A DNA stretch of 64,000 bases, from assembly GCA_016617495.1 (NCBI GenBank), contig WYCU01000001.1:496001-560000 (forward strand), in the 5' to 3' direction. The first letter of the stretch is position 1. Each line of letters begins with the position of its first letter. Below are positions 1 through 8,344 of the stretch, one piece after another. A program made the position numbers and the translations under genes. The DNA comes from Azonexaceae bacterium s22 (GTDB lineage: Bacteria > Pseudomonadota > Gammaproteobacteria > Burkholderiales > Rhodocyclaceae). The notes beneath the pieces were generated by a model. It had not been told where the DNA came from and did no database searches. It saw only the letters and a program-made list of their open reading frames with translations.

Positions 1-85
1 TGAAATAATTTTCAGAATAGTGATTTGTCATTGGCTGGATATCGCAATTGCATTGCAACAACGAGAGGCCAACCGATGTCTCGGC

Positions 86-1261
86 CTAATCCCTGATTCG
101 GGTGCCTTTCCACAGCGGATAGAGGCCGATCAGGCCAATCAGCGGCCCGGGCAGCAGGAACCAGGCAACTGGGCTGCCCCAAGCGGGGAGCAAGGCGGTA
201 CCGGCCTGGATGGATATCATGGTGATGGCGAAGCCCAGGGCGTTCTGAAAGGCCAGCGCACTACCGACGATTTCCGGTGGGCAGGCACGCGCGGAAAGCG
301 CGGAAAAATGCGGGGAATCGGCGACGACGCTGGCGCCCCAGACCAACAGCAAAATGATTTTTGCCATTTTTGGCAGGTCGACCGCGACAGGATAGAGCGC
401 ACAGCACAATGCCGAGAGCGCGAGTGCCGTGGCGGCGACACGGGCGCTGCCCACCCGGTGGCTCCACCATCCGCCCAGTACGCAACCGGCCGCGCCAATG
501 CCGATGATGGCAAAGGCCAATCCGGAAAGTTCGGCCGTTCCCGGTTCCGCCAAGCCGGCGAGGACGACCAACGCCGGCGTCAATGTCCAGAAGGCGTAGA
601 GTTCCCATTGGTGCCCGAAATAGCCGAGCGCCGATGCGCGAAAGGCCTTGATCGAGAAGGTGTGGAAGACACGCCCGAGGCGTAGCGGCGGCGCATCGTG
701 CCGACGCTTGAGATGCGGGCCGTCACCCAGGCGAAAGATCAGGATGGCAGCAAGGACGGCGAGCAGCGAGGCGACAAGCAGCGCGGCCTGCCATGGCGCA
801 TTGCCGCCCACGAGGCGGATGCCGTGCGGCAGTGCCGTACCCAGCGTGAGCATGCCGACCAGCCAGGCCAGTGCGGCGCCGGCACGTTCTGGCACCCAGC
901 TGACCACCAGTTTCATGCCCAGCGGATAGACGCCGGCAAGACAGATGCCCACGGTAAAACGCAGCACCATGCCGCTGGTCATGCCTTGCGCCAGCAGGGC
1001 GAAAGCGGCGTTGGCCAAGGCACCGAGCACGGCACAGACCGCGAAAATCCGGCTGGCAGGAAAACGGTCGGCCAGTCCGGAAATGGCAAAACTCAGCGTG
1101 CCGAGGATGAAACCCAGTTGGACCGCGTTGGTCAGTGTGCCGATGTCGGCCGCGCCAATGCCCCAGGCCCGCATGAGATCTTCGGCGGCGCTGTTGGCCG
1201 AGAACCATAGCGAGGTGCCAAAAAGCTGGGCGATGACAATGATGGCAACGGGATGGCGCAC
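86..1261 (-). CDS. MFS transporter
   Basis: A 391-residue, strongly hydrophobic protein with the roughly 12 membrane helices and length expected of a major facilitator superfamily carrier. The first helix carries LFGTSLWFSANSA, and a short basic stretch (SGLADRF) follows the second or third helix, where MFS proteins have their cytoplasmic loop motif. A central hydrophilic loop around residues 178-195 (GDGPHLKRRHD) separates the two halves. It is probably an inner-membrane exporter or permease. The substrate cannot be told from sequence, and no neighbour points to one. It is transcribed alone, with an ATPase gene lying upstream on the same strand. One copy of the window-wide dispersed repeat encodes about residues 291-302 (reading VAVDLPKMAK). 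Confidence 0.85.
   Translation of the reverse strand: MRHPVAIIVIAQLFGTSLWFSANSAAEDLMRAWGIGAADIGTLTNAVQLGFILGTLSFAISGLADRFPASRIFAVCAVLGALANAAFALLAQGMTSGMVLRFTVGICLAGVYPLGMKLVVSWVPERAGAALAWLVGMLTLGTALPHGIRLVGGNAPWQAALLVASLLAVLAAILIFRLGDGPHLKRRHDAPPLRLGRVFHTFSIKAFRASALGYFGHQWELYAFWTLTPALVVLAGLAEPGTAELSGLAFAIIGIGAAGCVLGGWWSHRVGSARVAATALALSALCCALYPVAVDLPKMAKIILLLVWGASVVADSPHFSALSARACPPEIVGSALAFQNALGFAITMISIQAGTALLPAWGSPVAWFLLPGPLIGLIGLYPLWKGTRIRD
356..390 (-). repeat. dispersed 36-bp element, copy A
   Basis: Core TGTCGCGGTCGAC lies at 377-389 on the minus strand. After it come TGCCA and TGGCA arms around AAAA, and then an AAAAATC tail. It lies inside the MFS gene in the sense orientation. Confidence 0.85.
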
Positions 1262-1337
1262 GGTATCTCAAGGCAATCCGGAGCAGGGAGGCTCAGGATA
1301 ACCCGAAATCCGCGCGCCCGCCCTTTCGGCGGCTGCC

Positions 1338-2303
1338 TCAGAAACCGATCTTGCGGCTGCGTCCGGTGCGGGTCTGGTCGAAATCCCGGGCTTCGAGCCA
1401 GTGACGCCCCTCCAGCTTTGCCGTGCCGAACGCGCCGAGGAGGCGTTTCTTCATGTCGCGCGGCGGCAGGCTGGCCAGCCGTTCGAGCACGGCCTCGTCG
1501 GCTTCGAGCGGAAACCCCCAGTCATGTTCGCTGACGATGTCCCGATAGAGTGCCCCGGCAATGCTGAGCGAGGCTTCGTAATCCGGGCGCGGCACTTCGT
1601 AGACGTTCATCCGGTTGAGAATCGGCTCCGGGATGCTGCGTTCGTCGTTGGCGGTGGTCACCCAGAGAATGTGCGAGGCATCGATGTCGATATCGACAAA
1701 CTCATCCTTGAACGCTTTGGCGGTATCGTGCTCCAACAGGCTGTAGAGCGCCCCCATCGGATCATAGCGGTGGTCCCCGCCGGCCTTGTCGATCTCGTCG
1801 AGCACCACGATGGGGTTGGCGAAATCGCCATGCACCAAAGTGTGCGCCACCTTGCCGGGCTTGGCGTTGTTCCATTGAGCCGAGGCGCCGGAGAGCACCC
1901 AGCCGGCAGTGAGCGAGCTCATCGACACGAATTCGTGCCCGGTCCCGAGGCGGGTTGCCAGTTCCCGGGCGAAATGGGTCTTGCCGATGCCAGGTTCGCC
2001 GAGCAACAGGATGGGGGTGAAGCTCAGCGGTTCGCTGCCGGCAACGGAGAGCGCCAGCGACTTGCGGATGTCGTCGACCACTTCCCCGAAATTCGGGCAG
2101 CTGTCATAGAGGTCGTCAACCATATCCGGATGGCTGGGGCGCACCAGAAAGCGCGCGCCGCCGCGCTGCTTCATCTTGTCGTACAGTGCAGCCTGCGCCT
2201 CGTTGCGATTGCCGGCGGCTTCCTCAATGGCGCGGTCGATGGCGCCGACGTCATAAATGGTCCGCGATTCGGCGACCGCGAGATGGATGTCTGCATGGCT
2301 CAT
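1338..2303 (-). CDS. stand-alone AAA+ ATPase, Lon-like ATPase module
   Basis: A 321-residue soluble protein that is essentially one AAA+ module. Walker A is GEPGIGKTH at residues 102-110, Walker B is VVLDEID at 166-172, sensor 1 is TTAN at 217-220, and R231 in ILNRMN is the arginine-finger candidate. The nucleotide site resembles that of Lon and ClpX, but there is no peptidase domain and no zinc finger. About 80 residues of helical sequence precede the module. It is probably an ATP-driven remodelling protein acting on an unknown partner. It is divergent from nikR across 124 bp. The start is supported by a GGAGGA-type ribosome site just upstream on the minus strand. Function beyond ATP hydrolysis is unknown. 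Confidence 0.8.
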   Translation of the reverse strand: MSHADIHLAVAESRTIYDVGAIDRAIEEAAGNRNEAQAALYDKMKQRGGARFLVRPSHPDMVDDLYDSCPNFGEVVDDIRKSLALSVAGSEPLSFTPILLLGEPGIGKTHFARELATRLGTGHEFVSMSSLTAGWVLSGASAQWNNAKPGKVAHTLVHGDFANPIVVLDEIDKAGGDHRYDPMGALYSLLEHDTAKAFKDEFVDIDIDASHILWVTTANDERSIPEPILNRMNVYEVPRPDYEASLSIAGALYRDIVSEHDWGFPLEADEAVLERLASLPPRDMKKRLLGAFGTAKLEGRHWLEARDFDQTRTGRSRKIGF

Positions 2304-2427
2304 GGCGACTTCCTCCGAGACGTTTTAGACTGCAGGGGCGGCACCGGGGTGCCCGTCTGGAATCAAGCATTTCCCGTTCCAGCACTGAGCAGATCACATG
2401 AGGCGCATCGCCAGGGGAGAATTCAGC

Positions 2428-2892
2428 ATGGAGCGTTTCACCATTTCGCTTGACGCCTCGTTGGCACGGCAGTTTGATGAACTGATCGCCGCGCGCGGCT
2501 ATGTCAATCGTTCCGAGGCCGTTCGCGACCTCATTCGCGGCGCGATCGAGCAGGATCGCCAACGGGCAATGCCCCAGGGCCAGTGTGTCGCCAATCTTTC
2601 CTATGTTTACAACCACCACGAACGCGAACTGGCGGAGCGCCTGACCGCGCTGCAGCATGATCATCACGATCTGACGGTGGCAGCGATGCACACCCATCTC
2701 GATCACGATCATTGTCTGGAAAGCGTCATTCTCAAGGGGCAGCAGGCGGATGTCCGACAATTCGCCGATGCGCTGATCGCCGAACGCGGCGTGCGCCATG
2801 GTCATCTCAACGTGGTGGCGCTGGAAGCCGAGCATCGCCATACCCACGATGCGGCCGGGGCACCGCACGTTCACTATCGGCCAATACGTTAA
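2428..2892 (+). CDS. nikR: nickel-responsive transcriptional regulator NikR
   Basis: A 154-residue regulator of the NikR family. Residues 1-45 form the ribbon-helix-helix DNA-binding domain (MERFTISLDASLARQFD), and the rest is an ACT-like nickel-binding domain. The high-affinity nickel ligands are visible as H77, H88, H90 and C96, matching H76, H87, H89 and C95 of the E. coli protein with an offset of one. The ATG at 2428 is preferred over an in-frame ATG at 2398 because it follows AGGGGAGA and begins at the family's conserved residues. Extra histidines in the loop (HTHLDHDHC) and near the C-terminus are notable. The nickel permease and outer-membrane receptor follow, so it most likely represses them when nickel is sufficient. 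Confidence 0.95.
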   Translation: MERFTISLDASLARQFDELIAARGYVNRSEAVRDLIRGAIEQDRQRAMPQGQCVANLSYVYNHHERELAERLTALQHDHHDLTVAAMHTHLDHDHCLESVILKGQQADVRQFADALIAERGVRHGHLNVVALEAEHRHTHDAAGAPHVHYRPIR

Positions 2893-2893
2893 G

Positions 2894-2911
2894 GGGTTGG
2901 CAGGCCAACCC
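2894..2911. repeat. small perfect hairpin after nikR
   Basis: Two 8-bp arms, GGGTTGGC and GCCAACCC, are separated by only two bases directly after the nikR stop. There is no downstream run of T, so it is not a classic intrinsic terminator. It may be a REP-like element or an mRNA-stabilising 3' structure. Confidence 0.55.
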
Positions 2912-2946
2912 TACGAACAATGACGTATTGCCTCGCGCGCACCCGT

Positions 2947-2973
2947 GTATGAAGATAGGCAAATCTTTCATAA
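2947..2973. promoter_or_regulatory. candidate NikR operator
   Basis: GTATGA at 2947-2952 is followed after 15 bases by TCATAA at 2968-2973. This matches the E. coli NikR site GTATGA-N16-TCATAC in both half-sites with one change and one base less spacing. The inverted repeat extends inward as TATGAAGAT and ATCTTTCATA. It sits just after nikR and immediately upstream of the permease ATG at 2984. NikR binding is inferred. Confidence 0.6.
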
Positions 2974-2983
2974 CACCCGAACC

Positions 2984-3793
2984 ATGGACGCGCCGCCCAG
3001 CGATTGGCTTTCACTCCTCGTTCTGACTTTTGTCCTTGGCATGCGCCATGGCTTCGATGCCGACCATCTGGCGACCATCGATGGCCTGACCCGCGCCAAC
3101 CTGCGCCATCGACCCGCCCTGGCGCGCTATTGCGGCACGCTGTTTTCTCTGGGACACGGTGCAGTCGTCATGCTGATTGCCTTGAGCGTTTCCTTGCTGG
3201 CGGGAAGATGGCATGTGCCGGAATGGTTCGGCCCGGTGGGGGCGGCCATTTCCATCGGGTTTCTCGTGCTGATCGGTGTACTCAATCTGGCGGCGGTCGT
3301 ACGTGCCGCACCCGATGAGGTGGTGCAGCCTGTCGGGCTCAAAGGGCGCGTGCTTGGAAAAATGCACCATGTGTCCCACCCTGCCCTTGTCGCCATGGTG
3401 GGCGCGCTGTTCGCCCTGTCTTTCGATACCTTGTCACAAGCCGCCTTCTTCGCACTGACGGCGACGCGCTTTGGCGGCTGGGGGCATGCCGTCTTGCTGG
3501 CACTATTGTTTACTGCGGGCATGTTGTTGACCGATGGCATCAACGGTTTATGGATTGCCCGACTCATTGCCCGCGCCGATCAGGTTGCCCGTATCGCTTC
3601 GCGCGTCATGGCCTTGGTCGTTTCCGCAATCAGCCTGATCGTCGCAGCTTACGGTGCAGCGCGCTTGTTTTCGCCTGCTATCGAGGCCTGGGGCGAGGGC
3701 AAGGAGTTGTGGATCGGCATAACGCTGGTGGGTTTTGTGTTGGCGGGCTACGTGTTGGCGGTCCGTTTGCCCAAGCGCTTGCCGACCGCCTGA
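2984..3793 (+). CDS. NiCoT-family nickel/cobalt permease
   Basis: A 269-residue integral membrane protein of the NiCoT (HoxN/NixA) type. The signature of helix 2, RHGFDADH at residues 21-28, holds the histidines and aspartates that define nickel selectivity. A second family motif appears as LFALSFDTLSQ in the middle of the protein. It should import Ni2+ (possibly Co2+) across the inner membrane. I chose the ATG at 2984 over a GTG at 2945 because the GTG lies within the candidate NikR operator. The stop is only a few bases before the receptor gene, so the two are probably co-transcribed and translationally close. Nickel rather than cobalt is favoured by the adjacent nikR. Confidence 0.88.
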   Translation: MDAPPSDWLSLLVLTFVLGMRHGFDADHLATIDGLTRANLRHRPALARYCGTLFSLGHGAVVMLIALSVSLLAGRWHVPEWFGPVGAAISIGFLVLIGVLNLAAVVRAAPDEVVQPVGLKGRVLGKMHHVSHPALVAMVGALFALSFDTLSQAAFFALTATRFGGWGHAVLLALLFTAGMLLTDGINGLWIARLIARADQVARIASRVMALVVSAISLIVAAYGAARLFSPAIEAWGEGKELWIGITLVGFVLAGYVLAVRLPKRLPTA

Positions 3794-3803
3794 GACATTG
3801 ACC

Positions 3804-5888
3804 GTGCCTGCCGCAAAAACCTGTGCCCGGTTAAGCGGAATTCTATTTTTATCTTATTTTTTGGGCGTCGCCCCCATACGGGCCGACACCCATGCCCTGT
3901 TGTCGACCATCGAAGTCCGCGCGCAAAAGGAGGATTTGTCCGGCCAGGCAACGTCCGGGAGCGAAGGCATCGTTTCCGGCCAGCGACTGGCGAGTGTGCC
4001 GTTGTCACGCCCTGCCGAAGCACTCGAAATGGTGCCGGGATTGATCGTCACGCAGCACGCCGGCGATGGCAAAGCCAACCAGTACTTCCTGCGCGGCTTC
4101 AATCTGGACCATGGAACGGACTTCGCCACCTGGGTGGGTGGCGTACCGGTGAACATGCCGACGCATGCCCATGGTCAGGGCTATACGGATCTCAACTTCC
4201 TCATTCCGGAATTGGTCGACCGCATCCGTTTCCGCAAAGGGCCATACTTTGCCGCGGAGGGCGATTTTTCGTCAGCCGGTGTCGCGCGGATCGATTATTT
4301 GCGCCGCATGGATGGTCCGCTTGCGCTGGTTACGGCAGGACAGAATGCTTATGCGCGCACGTTGCTGGCAGATTCGCCGAAATTCGCCCAAGGCCATCTG
4401 CTTTACGCACTTGAGTTGTTTCACAACGACGGTCCGTGGGTCGTGCCAGAGAACTATCGCAAAGTGAATGGGGTCCTGCGTTACAGCCAGGGTTCCGGTG
4501 ACGATGGCTTTGCAGTGACCGGTATGGCTTACCGGGGTCGGTGGACGTCCACCGACCAGCTTGCGCAGCGAGCGATCGACGACGGGCGGGTCGGGCGTTA
4601 CGGCACGCTTGATGACAGTACCGGCGGTGAGACGTTTCGCTACAGCCTCTCCGCAGAATGGGCGCGGCGCGTTGAAAACAGTCAGAGTACAGCCTCGATC
4701 TGGGGATTGCGCTCTGGCCTGGATCTCTGGTCGAACTTCCAATACTGTCTCAACGATTACGCGCTTACGGGCACCTGTGCGACTGGCGACCAGTTCAAAC
4801 AGAGCGAACGGCGTGTAGCGGGCGGATTTTCTGTCGCGCAGACCTATTTCTCCCGTTGGGCCGGGATGGAAGTGGCCAACGCCTTTGGCGTGGATGCGCG
4901 GATTGACCGGATCGATCCCGTTGGCCTCCAGCGTACCCGGCGCCGCGAGACATGGAGCACCGTACGGGAAGATCGGGTAACGCAGCGCAGTCTGTCATTC
5001 TGGTTACAGAATGAGACGCGCTGGAGCGATTGGTTCCGCACGCAAATTGGTGCTCGTGGCGACAGCTATGATTTCACCGTCGATGCCCGCCTTGCCGCCA
5101 ATTCGGGTCAGGCCGCCGACCGCATGCTGACGCCGAAAGTGGCCCTCATTCTGGAGCCCTGGCAGCGAACCGAGGTGTACCTGAATTATGGTCAGGGGTT
5201 TCACTCGAACGATGCGCGCGGCACGACCATTCGCGTCGATCCTTCCGACGGCGTGACGCCGGTCGCCCCAGTGTCGCCCCTGGTGCGGACCACGGGTTAC
5301 GAAGCCGGTTTGCGTAGCGAGCCCCTGCGTGGTTGGCAGACGACGTTGGCGCTTTGGCAGCTGAACATGGCGTCTGAACTCCTTTTTGTCGGCGATGCGG
5401 GTACAACCGAAGCTTCTCGGCCTTCGCGCCGATACGGCGTGGAGTGGAGTAATTTCTATGCGGCGAGTTCCTGGCTGAGCCTTGATGCCGATTTCGCCTG
5501 GTCACATGCCCGCTTTAGCGATAGCGCTGCGGAGGGCAGCCATATCCCGGGGGCGGTGGCGACTACCGCGAACTTTGGTGTGACAGTGGATCATCTGGGG
5601 CCTTGGTTCGGCGCCTTGCGCTTTCGTTACATCGGGCCGCGCCCGCTGAACGAAAGCAACAGCGTACGCTCCGGGGCCTCCGCCCTGACCAACCTGCGTG
5701 TCGGTTACCGCATCGATTCCAGGCTTCAGTTGGTGCTTGAGGTGTTCAACGTATTCGATCGTGAAGTCAATGACATCGAATATTGGTATGACTCGCAATT
5801 GCCGGGTGAACGCACCGCGGTATCGGACCGCCACGTTCATTCGGCAGAGCCGCGAACGGCTCGTTTGACCTTGAGCTGGCGCTTTTAG
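3804..5888 (+). CDS. TonB-dependent outer-membrane receptor, probable nickel uptake
   Basis: A receptor of about 694 residues. A signal peptide with hydrophobic core LSGILFLSYFLGVA ends at IRA. It is followed by a TonB box-like TIEVRA, a plug domain (EALEMVPGLIVTQH, then NQYFLRGFNLDHGTDF), and a long beta-barrel ending in aromatic LTLSWRF. The start is uncertain: GTG at 3804 and TTG at 3798 are both in frame, and no ATG precedes the signal peptide, so the longer frame from 3735 is not credible. The start lies about 10 bases after the permease stop. The context (nikR, NiCoT permease) suggests that it imports a nickel complex into the periplasm. The substrate is inference; another metallophore cannot be excluded. 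Confidence 0.85.
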   Translation: MPAAKTCARLSGILFLSYFLGVAPIRADTHALLSTIEVRAQKEDLSGQATSGSEGIVSGQRLASVPLSRPAEALEMVPGLIVTQHAGDGKANQYFLRGFNLDHGTDFATWVGGVPVNMPTHAHGQGYTDLNFLIPELVDRIRFRKGPYFAAEGDFSSAGVARIDYLRRMDGPLALVTAGQNAYARTLLADSPKFAQGHLLYALELFHNDGPWVVPENYRKVNGVLRYSQGSGDDGFAVTGMAYRGRWTSTDQLAQRAIDDGRVGRYGTLDDSTGGETFRYSLSAEWARRVENSQSTASIWGLRSGLDLWSNFQYCLNDYALTGTCATGDQFKQSERRVAGGFSVAQTYFSRWAGMEVANAFGVDARIDRIDPVGLQRTRRRETWSTVREDRVTQRSLSFWLQNETRWSDWFRTQIGARGDSYDFTVDARLAANSGQAADRMLTPKVALILEPWQRTEVYLNYGQGFHSNDARGTTIRVDPSDGVTPVAPVSPLVRTTGYEAGLRSEPLRGWQTTLALWQLNMASELLFVGDAGTTEASRPSRRYGVEWSNFYAASSWLSLDADFAWSHARFSDSAAEGSHIPGAVATTANFGVTVDHLGPWFGALRFRYIGPRPLNESNSVRSGASALTNLRVGYRIDSRLQLVLEVFNVFDREVNDIEYWYDSQLPGERTAVSDRHVHSAEPRTARLTLSWRF

Positions 5889-5974
5889 GCCATAATTCAT
5901 AATTACGCTTCCGGGCGCCTGTCCTTTGGGTTACTCTAACGGGTTTATCCCACTGCATTTTTCGAGGAGATTCC

Positions 5975-8251
5975 GTGGAAAAGGATTTGCGCGAAGCCGC
6001 TCTCGAGTATCACCGTTGGCCCACCCCGGGTAAGATTTCCGTCCGCCCGACCAAGGGCCTGACCAACCAGCGCGATCTGGCGCTGGCTTACTCACCGGGG
6101 GTGGCCGCAGCGTGCGACGCCATTGTTGAAGATCCTGCCACGGCCGCCGACTACACTTCGCGTGCCAATCTGGTCGGGGTGGTGACCAACGGCACGGCCG
6201 TACTCGGTCTGGGCAACATCGGGCCGCTGGCCTCCAAGCCGGTGATGGAAGGCAAGGGCTGTTTGTTCAAGAAGTTCGCCGGAATTGACGTCTTTGACAT
6301 CGAACTGGCAGAGAACGATCCGGACAAGCTGATTGACATGATCGCTGCGCTGGAGCCGACGCTGGGCGGGATCAACCTCGAAGACATCAAGGCGCCCGAG
6401 TGCTTCTACATCGAACAGAAGCTCAAGGAGCGCATGAGCATCCCGGTGTTCCATGACGATCAGCACGGTACCGCGATCATTTCGGCGGCGGCGATGCTCA
6501 ACGGCTTGAAAGTCGTTGGCAAGCAAATCGACGAAATCAAGGTGGTTTGCTCCGGCGCGGGTGCAGCGGCCATTTCGTGTTTGAACCTGTGGTGCGATCT
6601 CGGCGTCAAGCGCGAGAACATTACCGTCTGCGATTCCAAGGGCGTGATCTACGTCGGTCGTCCGGGCGGCATGGATGAGACCAAGGCGCGCTATGCCCAG
6701 GAGACCGACAAGCGCACGCTGGCCGATGCCATGGTCGGCGCCGATGTCTTCCTCGGGCTTTCTACCGCCGGTGTGGTCAAGCAGGACATGGTCAAGACCA
6801 TGGCCGCTAAGCCGATGATCTTTGCGCTGGCCAACCCGACGCCGGAAATCATGCCCGAGCTGGTCAAGGAAGTCTGTCCGGACGCAATCATCGCGACCGG
6901 CCGTTCCGACTACGTGAACCAGGTCAACAACGTGCTCTGTTTCCCGTTCATCTTCCGCGGCGCCCTCGATGTCGGCGCCACGCGCATTACCGAAGAAATG
7001 AAGATGGCCTCGGTGCGCGCCATTGCCGAACTGGCCGAAGCGGAAGTCACCGATGAAGTGGCGATGGCCTATCCCGGCCATGTGCTTTCCTTCGGCCCGG
7101 AATATCTGATTCCCAAGCCGTTCGATCCGCGTTTGATCGTCAAGATCGCGCCTGCGGTTGCGCAATCGGCCATTGATTCGGGCGTGGCGACCCGCCCGAT
7201 CAGCGATTGGGATGCCTATCGCGCCAAATTGTCCGAATTCGTCTATCACACCGGGGTCGGCATGCGCGCCATCTTCCAGGCCGCGCGCCAGGCCAAGGGC
7301 AAGCGCATCATTTACGCGGAAGGTGAAGAAGAGCGCGTGTTGCGTGCCGTTCAGGTGGTGATCGAGGAAAAATTTGCACGCCCCATCCTCATCGGCCGTC
7401 CGGAAGTCATCGAGCGCCGGCTGGAAAAAGCCAAGCTGCGCATCAAGGCGGGGGTCGATTTCGATGTCGTCAATCCGGAATCCGATGAGCGCTTCCGTGA
7501 ATGCTGGCAGGCTTACCACAAGCTGATGGTGCGCCGCGGCGTGACGCCGGGCATCGCCAAGGATGCCTTGCACCGCAAGCCGACGGTGATCGGCGCCATG
7601 CTCCTCAAGCTGGGCTATGCCGACGGCCTGATCTGTGGCATGACTGGTCAGTACAGCCACCACCTAGGCGTGGTTCAGAACATCATCGGCAAGCGCAATG
7701 GCGTCAACACGCTGGCGGCCATGAACTATCTGATGTTGCCGGGGCGTTCCCTGTTCATCTGCGACACGCATGTGAATGAAAACCCGAATGCTCAGGAAAT
7801 TGCCGAGATGACGTTGATGGCTGCCGAGCAGGTGCGTCGCTTTGGTCTGCATCCGAAGGTGGCGCTGCTTTCGCACTCCAATTTCGGGTCGAGCCATTCC
7901 GAGTCGGCGCGCAAGATGAGCGTCGCGGCGGGCTTGATCGGCGCCATGTCCGGCGGAGAGCTGGAAGTCGACGGCGAAATGCATGGCGATTCGGCTTTGA
8001 ACGAGGATATTCGCCGCGAGGCCAATCCGGATTCCCCGCTCAAGGGTGAGGCCAACCTGCTCATCATGCCGAACATCGATGCGGCCAATATTTCCTACAA
8101 CCTCATCAAGATGACCGGTGGCGAAGGTGTGACCATCGGCCCCATTCTGCTGGGCATGGCCAAGCCGGTGCACGTGATGACTGCGACCGCGACAGTGCGC
8201 CGTCTGGTCAACATGACAGCCTTGGCGGTTGTCGAGGCGATGGAACGCTGA
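5975..8251 (+). CDS. maeB: NADP-dependent malic enzyme (malic/phosphotransacetylase fusion)
   Basis: A 758-residue protein with the two-domain layout of proteobacterial MaeB. Residues 1 to about 430 are the malic enzyme, which decarboxylates malate to pyruvate and reduces NADP. The active-site region reads [10 protein letters not shown] and the nucleotide-binding loop [11 protein letters not shown]. The remainder resembles phosphotransacetylase and usually acts as a regulatory module sensing acetyl-CoA. The GTG start at 5975 follows AGGAGA by five bases. The gene stands alone with an intrinsic terminator just downstream. Confidence 0.95.
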   Translation: MEKDLREAALEYHRWPTPGKISVRPTKGLTNQRDLALAYSPGVAAACDAIVEDPATAADYTSRANLVGVVTNGTAVLGLGNIGPLASKPVMEGKGCLFKKFAGIDVFDIELAENDPDKLIDMIAALEPTLGGINLEDIKAPECFYIEQKLKERMSIPVFHDDQHGTAIISAAAMLNGLKVVGKQIDEIKVVCSGAGAAAISCLNLWCDLGVKRENITVCDSKGVIYVGRPGGMDETKARYAQETDKRTLADAMVGADVFLGLSTAGVVKQDMVKTMAAKPMIFALANPTPEIMPELVKEVCPDAIIATGRSDYVNQVNNVLCFPFIFRGALDVGATRITEEMKMASVRAIAELAEAEVTDEVAMAYPGHVLSFGPEYLIPKPFDPRLIVKIAPAVAQSAIDSGVATRPISDWDAYRAKLSEFVYHTGVGMRAIFQAARQAKGKRIIYAEGEEERVLRAVQVVIEEKFARPILIGRPEVIERRLEKAKLRIKAGVDFDVVNPESDERFRECWQAYHKLMVRRGVTPGIAKDALHRKPTVIGAMLLKLGYADGLICGMTGQYSHHLGVVQNIIGKRNGVNTLAAMNYLMLPGRSLFICDTHVNENPNAQEIAEMTLMAAEQVRRFGLHPKVALLSHSNFGSSHSESARKMSVAAGLIGAMSGGELEVDGEMHGDSALNEDIRREANPDSPLKGEANLLIMPNIDAANISYNLIKMTGGEGVTIGPILLGMAKPVHVMTATATVRRLVNMTALAVVEAMER

Positions 8252-8272
8252 TTCCCGGCCTTGCCGGAAACA

Positions 8273-8308
8273 AAAAAGGCGCGACAGGGAAACCTGTCGC
8301 GCCTTTTT
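8273..8308 (+). terminator. intrinsic terminator after maeB
   Basis: The GC-rich arms GGCGCGACAGG and CCTGTCGCGCC pair around a four-base loop. The stem is preceded by A residues and followed by TTTTT, so it can act on both strands. It separates convergent maeB and mpl and abuts repeat copy B. Confidence 0.9.
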
Positions 8309-8344
8309 GATTTTTGGCCTTTTTTGCCGGTCGACCGCGACAAT
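8309..8344 (-). repeat. dispersed 36-bp element, copy B
   Basis: Core TGTCGCGGTCGAC lies at 8330-8342 on the minus strand. It is followed by GGC, an A tract, GGCC and AAAAATC. The element starts within the mpl stop codon (TGATTGTCGCGG) and lies between convergent genes. Confidence 0.9.

Noticed and set aside
1-85. End of a gene upstream of the MFS transporter
   Set aside because: The first 85 bases show no frame that can be tied to a known protein, so nothing can be supported.
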